DNA of 64,000 nucleotides, taken from contig CAXXGC010000009.1 of the NCBI GenBank assembly GCA_963667875.2, positions 620,001 to 684,000 of the forward strand, in the 5' to 3' direction. Position numbers and translations under genes: made by a program. The notes below the pieces were generated by a model. The model had not been told where the DNA came from. It did no database searches and saw only the letters and a program-made list of their open reading frames with translations. The DNA is from JAEXOD01 sp963667875. GTDB lineage: Bacteria > Bacteroidota > Ignavibacteria > Ignavibacteriales > Melioribacteraceae. Shown here piece after piece: positions 63,255 to 64,000 of this stretch (positions within the stretch are counted from its first letter, which is position 1; every line of letters begins with the position of its first letter).

Positions 63255-63518
63255 TTAAAATATTCCGTAAAAATCAGTAATATCAAACCATACATTGTAT
63301 ATAATGTCTTCTTCATCCCTTACAATTAACTGGTCGTAAACCCGGTCATTTTCCTTTATTAATGACTGTCCTTCTCTTTCCCAGCTTTTGTTTAATGACC
63401 TGAAAATTTGATTTATTAAATAATATTCGGCATCTATTCCTTCCTGACTGTTTTTTGCTCCGATGATTTTAATTGCATCTTTAATTGATAAACCGTCATT
63501 ATCTGAATATTCGATCAT
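63255..63518 (-). CDS. Small hypothetical protein
   Basis: 87 residues, acidic, soluble. AGGGAA lies 5-10 nt before the ATG, which supports translation. It appears as a helical N-terminal part (SIKDAIKIIGAKNSQEGID) followed by a beta-rich C-terminal part (RVYDQLIVRDEEDIIYNVWF). I recognise no domain or motif. It is convergent with the hybrid kinase gene (61 nt apart) and has no close partner in the window. Confidence 0.6.
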   Translation of the reverse strand: MIEYSDNDGLSIKDAIKIIGAKNSQEGIDAEYYLINQIFRSLNKSWEREGQSLIKENDRVYDQLIVRDEEDIIYNVWFDITDFYGIF

Positions 63519-63731
63519 TTTAATTCCCTATTTGAATTTTGCTAAATTCCTCTTCAAATATAATGTTTGATTATTTATTAACAAATTATTTTTTCCAAAA
63601 ATTTAATTGTTTTAATAATAACTTATCATTTTAATAAGATTATTATCATTGTATTAATTAATTAGGTGCTCTGTAAAATTAGAGGAAAACAAAAAAAATT
63701 ATATTAAAAAATAATTATGAATTATGAATTA

Positions 63732-63871
63732 CCTCCGGTTATTGTATGATTCACTATTATTTCTTGTTTTAATTTATAATTCACCATTCATAATTGCTTT
63801 ATATTGCCTCCGGTTATTAAATGAATCACTATTTCTTAATGTTTTAATTTATAATTCATAATTCATAATTC
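63732..63871. repeat. Two direct repeats of about 65 nt, 75 nt apart
   Basis: Both copies start CCTCCGGTTATT and continue through a TCACTATT motif to TTTTAATTTATAATTCA (63732-63796 and 63807-63871). They lie in the gene-free right edge (63519-64000), which otherwise shows only A/T-rich DNA. They may belong to the same dispersed non-coding repeat class as the AATTATGAATT stretch near 19920. Confidence 0.6.
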
Positions 63872-63891
63872 ATAATTCATAATTCATAATT
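63851..63891. repeat. Tandem 7-bp microsatellite (ATAATTC)n
   Basis: Five perfect ATAATTC units plus a partial sixth run from 63851 to 63891, at the end of the second direct repeat. Such short tandem repeats can slip during replication. No coding or promoter context is visible for it. Confidence 0.85.
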
Positions 63892-64000
63892 AGTTTAAGC
63901 TTATACGGCTAATTAAAACATGGTATGGTTTATGTTCAACAAATATGAATATTATATTTGTTTTATAACTTAATCAATTGTGAGATTATGAAATTATCAA

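Noticed and set aside
63732..63891. CRISPR-like array at the right edge
   Set aside because: Repeats are only two, nearly adjacent, and the tandem 7-mers have no spacers; no cas genes are present.

Overview
The window is AT-rich bacterial DNA (about 30% GC by eye, strongly A/T-ending codons). It is dominated by giant assembly-line genes. Base composition, a DUF481-type outer-membrane barrel, a lipoprotein, large hybrid sensor kinases and an AT-less polyketide module suggest a low-GC Gram-negative of the Bacteroidota/Ignavibacteria side of the tree. That placement is an inference and no marker gene here proves it.

Region 1 (2-13161, + strand) is the 3' end of a first NRPS/PKS line. It holds a truncated polyketide module with a C-methyltransferase embedded in a degenerate ketoreductase, a one-module NRPS (C-A-PCP), and a 2102-residue NRPS. 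The adenylation domain of this last protein is interrupted between core motifs a2 and a3 by about 550 residues encoding a radical-SAM domain followed by a cobalamin-binding domain. Both NRPS proteins start with TubC-type docking domains. An Sfp-type phosphopantetheinyl transferase follows. The interrupted A domain carries an exact proline specificity code, and the condensation domain before it has lost its catalytic histidine. This is the best candidate for an undescribed system: an amino-acid-activating domain with a built-in B12/radical-SAM enzyme.

Region 2 (13162-19357) looks like two small defence cassettes dropped into a convergent pair of host genes. An HNH nuclease cassette sits behind the phosphopantetheinyl transferase. 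An AAA-ATPase/RloB pair sits behind a fused ethanolamine ammonia-lyase gene (eutB-eutC). Each cassette is followed by a second, orphan copy of the 3' end of the gene it sits behind. The two orphan 3' ends abut at 14681-14963, apparently preserving the original junction.

Region 3 (19358-20380) is a gene-poor kilobase with three copies of a hairpin repeat, a near-consensus promoter (TTGACA-N17-TATTAT) and a leader hairpin.

Region 4 (20381-55648, + strand) is a second biosynthetic operon: a DUF697 protein, a free-standing malonyl-CoA acyltransferase, a DUF481-like barrel protein, a three-module NRPS, and a roughly 5977-residue NRPS/PKS hybrid (two NRPS modules, one KS-DH-KR-ACP module without AT, two NRPS modules, thioesterase). 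A cyclic-peptide ABC exporter, an SPFH protein, an NMT1/THI5-like binding protein, a stand-alone dCache sensor, a second DUF697 paralogue and a small membrane protein follow. A type II thioesterase lies convergent at 55843-56565. By hand-read specificity codes the product would be roughly acyl-(aromatic)-(Glu-like)-(Glu-like)-(Val/Ile-like)-Thr-C2-(Ala-like)-(Pro-like), released by the C-terminal thioesterase.

Region 5 (56799-63518) holds a lipoprotein, a haem-c-type (CxxCH) sensor kinase, a large PAS/GAF hybrid kinase and a small hypothetical gene. The right edge is repeat-rich, non-coding DNA.

No tRNA, rRNA, CRISPR array, transposase or recombinase was recognised.
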